From Methanobacteriota archaeon (GTDB taxonomy: Archaea > Halobacteriota > Methanosarcinia > Methanosarcinales > Methanosarcinaceae), in NCBI GenBank assembly GCA_030837265.1, contig JAUPKV010000215.1:1-7083 (forward strand): a stretch of DNA of 7,083 bases, written 5' to 3'. Positions within the stretch are counted from its first letter, which is position 1. Each line of letters starts with the position of its first letter. Positions 5,725 to 7,083 of the stretch are shown here, in pieces. The notes beneath the pieces were generated by a model that did no database searches, was not told the origin of the DNA, and saw only the letters and a program-made list of their open reading frames with translations. A program made the translations under genes and the position numbers.

Positions 5725-5890
5725 TCAGAAAGCAGATGGATGAATAGTGTTGTAGCCCTGGCGCACTAACTCCGAAAGATCATCCTCTGGTTCTCCGCAG
5801 TCACTTTCAGTTACCCTCGTGCAGGGCCAATGTCACACTATTATGTACCGCATTGGGGTTGTCTATACAATCACAGTCAGGATTTCCCAT
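5725..5890 (-). pseudogene. Frameshifted small cysteine-containing protein (about 54 codons)
   Basis: From an ATG at 5890 one frame runs 27 codons to a TGA (MGNPDCDCIDNPNAV...LALHEGN). The +1 frame overlaps it and continues without a stop to a TGA at 5725-5727, giving VTESDCGEPEDDLSEL followed by VRQGYNTIHPSAF. Neither half alone looks like a gene, but joined by one +1 shift near 5808-5816 they form a coherent acidic mini-protein of about 54 residues with a CxC and a DCGE cysteine. A TATA box lies at 5944-5951. No good Shine-Dalgarno sequence precedes the ATG. It could be a decayed gene, a base-calling error, or a gene using +1 frameshifting at the in-frame UGA. The family is not recognised. 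Confidence 0.45.
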
Positions 5891-5943
5891 TATCTCATGC
5901 AAGGACCTATACAATGCGATTGCATAACATATATCTATTTTAA

Positions 5944-5951
5944 TATATAAA
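5944..5951 (-). promoter_or_regulatory. Candidate TATA box upstream of the mini-gene
   Basis: TTTATATA on the leftward strand is a full match to the archaeal consensus. It predicts a start near 5921 and a leader of about 30 bases before the ATG at 5890. The transcript could continue into the UPF0235 and Toprim genes. Confidence 0.45.
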
Positions 5952-6021
5952 AATTGCGACAGGAGACGGATCCATACCATACATTCATAAAACCTCAGAA
6001 ATCAGTATGCTGTTATTGAAG

Positions 6022-6034
6022 AAAAAGTTATATA
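6022..6034 (+). promoter_or_regulatory. BRE/TATA promoter candidate for the amidohydrolase gene
   Basis: The A-rich AAAAAG joins TTATATA (6028-6034), the usual arrangement of a TFB-recognition element next to a TATA box. It predicts a start near 6057 and a leader of about 42 bases. A second TATATA at 6040-6045 could shift the start some 12 bases downstream. Confidence 0.45.
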
Positions 6035-6098
6035 CTATGTATATATTGCTTTTCCAAAATGAGCACAGGCGTAAAATAACTGGCAGAGATGCTTCGTA

Positions 6099-7083
6099 AT
6101 GTACGGCACTGAACAGGTAATTTCCGGAACAATCATTGCAGGTTCGGAATTGGAACCTATTGAGGGGTATATATGCGTAAAGAATGGGATAATTACAGAA
6201 ATTGGAGAAGAACATACATCTTCTTCCAATATTATTGCTCCATGTTTTGTCAATGCTCACACCCACCTTGGAGATTCGGTATATAAGGATCCTCCACTGG
6301 GCAAAGTTTCCGGCTTTCGGACGCAAGTAGATCTTGACTCTTTAATAAAGCCTCCTGACGGGTTAAAGCACAGAATTCTCAAGGAAACACCTTTCAAAAC
6401 TCTGATCGATTTTATAAGAAAATCTCTTTTTGACATGGTTGAAACCGGGATCTGTGCCTTTGCAGATTTTAGAGAAGGAGGTGTTTTAGGAGTAGAAGCG
6501 TTGAATAAAGCTCTTGAAGGACTTGAACTTCATTCAATGGTTTTGGGTAGACCTGCGGAACCTGAATTACCCCTTAAAGTAGTACTGGCTGAGGTGAGAA
6601 GAATGCTTCTACACTCAAATGGACTGGGACTCAGCGGGGCAAATGACCTTGATTTTGGACTTTTGGAGGAGATTGTTGCCTGTACTCGAGAACGGAAAAA
6701 GCTCTTTGCAATTCATGCCGGAGAAAAAGACCGGAGTGATATAGAAAAAGCATTGTCATTAGAACCGGATTTTTTAATTCATTTAACAAATGCCACAAGA
6801 AAAGATCTCGAATTAGTCGCTGAAGCAAAGATTCCTGTAATTGTTTGTCCCAGATCCAATTTAATTACAGGGGCTGGAACTCCCCCTATTGCCGATATGC
6901 TGGAGACTGGAATTAGAGTCGCCGCAGGAACGGATAATGTAATGTTAAATTCTGTAAATATGTTTGCCGAAATGGAATTCATGTCTAAGGTTTTTTCAAT
7001 TGAGGATAGGCAAGTATTTAAAATTTGCACTGTTATTGGTTCCTTTGTAATGGGGCCGAATTCCAAAGGTTCTATTGAAAAGG
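6099..7083 (+). CDS. Amidohydrolase / archaeal chlorohydrolase-like metal-dependent hydrolase (3' end outside window)
   Basis: The first 328 residues are present and the frame is open at the window edge. It is a member of the amidohydrolase superfamily in the chlorohydrolase / cytosine deaminase branch (COG0402-like, archaeal subgroup). The short N-terminal beta-sandwich part (residues 1-48) is followed by the metal-binding HxH (His54, His56 in NAHTHLGD), IHAGE (His206, Glu209), His228 in LIHLTNAT, VCPRSN (249-254) and the catalytic-type Asp279 in AAGTDN. All metal-ligand positions of the deaminase branch appear intact, so hydrolytic deamination of a purine-, pterin- or thioadenosine-like ring is the likely chemistry; the substrate cannot be read from the sequence. 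The ATG at 6099 has no clear ribosome site. The frame opens only at 6075 and has no other start before it. It is divergent from the mini-gene, with its own BRE/TATA. Confidence 0.9.
   Translation, partial: MYGTEQVISGTIIAGSELEPIEGYICVKNGIITEIGEEHTSSSNIIAPCFVNAHTHLGDSVYKDPPLGKVSGFRTQVDLDSLIKPPDGLKHRILKETPFKTLIDFIRKSLFDMVETGICAFADFREGGVLGVEALNKALEGLELHSMVLGRPAEPELPLKVVLAEVRRMLLHSNGLGLSGANDLDFGLLEEIVACTRERKKLFAIHAGEKDRSDIEKALSLEPDFLIHLTNATRKDLELVAEAKIPVIVCPRSNLITGAGTPPIADMLETGIRVAAGTDNVMLNSVNMFAEMEFMSKVFSIEDRQVFKICTVIGSFVMGPNSKGSIEK

Larger units (their letters stand above)
5671..6098. other. 428-base divergent region between UPF0235 and amidohydrolase genes
   Basis: From left to right it holds the UPF0235 TATA box (5694-5701) and a leftward, apparently frameshifted mini-gene (5725-5890) that is richer in G and C than its surroundings. 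Beyond those come that gene's TATA box (5944-5951) and the rightward amidohydrolase promoter (6022-6034). Bases 5952-6021 show nothing recognisable. Confidence 0.6.

Noticed and set aside
5985..6326. Leftward open frames of 113 and 72 codons opposite the amidohydrolase start
   Set aside because: They are antisense to the amidohydrolase N-terminal part, whose HxH motif and continuous 328-residue frame are convincing.
1..7083. tRNA, rRNA, CRISPR, transposase or integrase
   Set aside because: No cloverleaf-like arms, no regularly spaced repeats and no transposase-like protein were found. The only tandem repeat is the three-copy 21-base array.

Overview
The window looks like chromosomal DNA of a methanogenic archaeon of the genus Methanosarcina or a close relative. 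The reasons are: an AT-rich genome with long intergenic regions; TATA-like boxes of archaeal type (TTTATATA and similar) at plausible distances from genes; T-rich stretches instead of hairpin terminators; and a set of archaeal families of unknown role (DUF356, a UPF0292-type Toprim protein, an archaeal chlorohydrolase-like amidohydrolase). The genus is inferred from this gene content and from remembered family resemblance, not from a search.

Left part (1-3613): a leftward proline biosynthesis cluster, transcribed proA - proB - proC. ProB phosphorylates glutamate, ProA reduces gamma-glutamyl phosphate to glutamate semialdehyde, and ProC reduces the cyclised product to proline, so the cluster encodes the whole pathway from glutamate. 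ProB starts with TTG and may have its own promoter in the 134-base gap after proA. At the far left a rightward gene probably ends at base 98, converging on proC.

Middle (3614-4809): a 709-base divergent spacer with several palindromes, a good rightward TATA box far upstream, and short open frames of doubtful status. It is followed by a rightward DUF356 gene. The 70 bases between that gene and the next, convergent one are almost filled by three tandem copies of a 21-base T-rich unit.

Right part (4810-7083): two leftward genes, UPF0235/YggU-like then UPF0292-type Toprim. Upstream of them, on the same strand, lies a short cysteine-containing reading frame that seems broken by a +1 frameshift and has its own TATA box. 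Diverging from it is a rightward amidohydrolase gene that runs off the window's end.

The most unusual items are the frameshifted mini-gene at 5725-5890, the 21-base tandem repeats at 4740-4802, and the palindrome-rich spacer at 3614-4322. I found no mobile element, CRISPR array, tRNA or rRNA gene.
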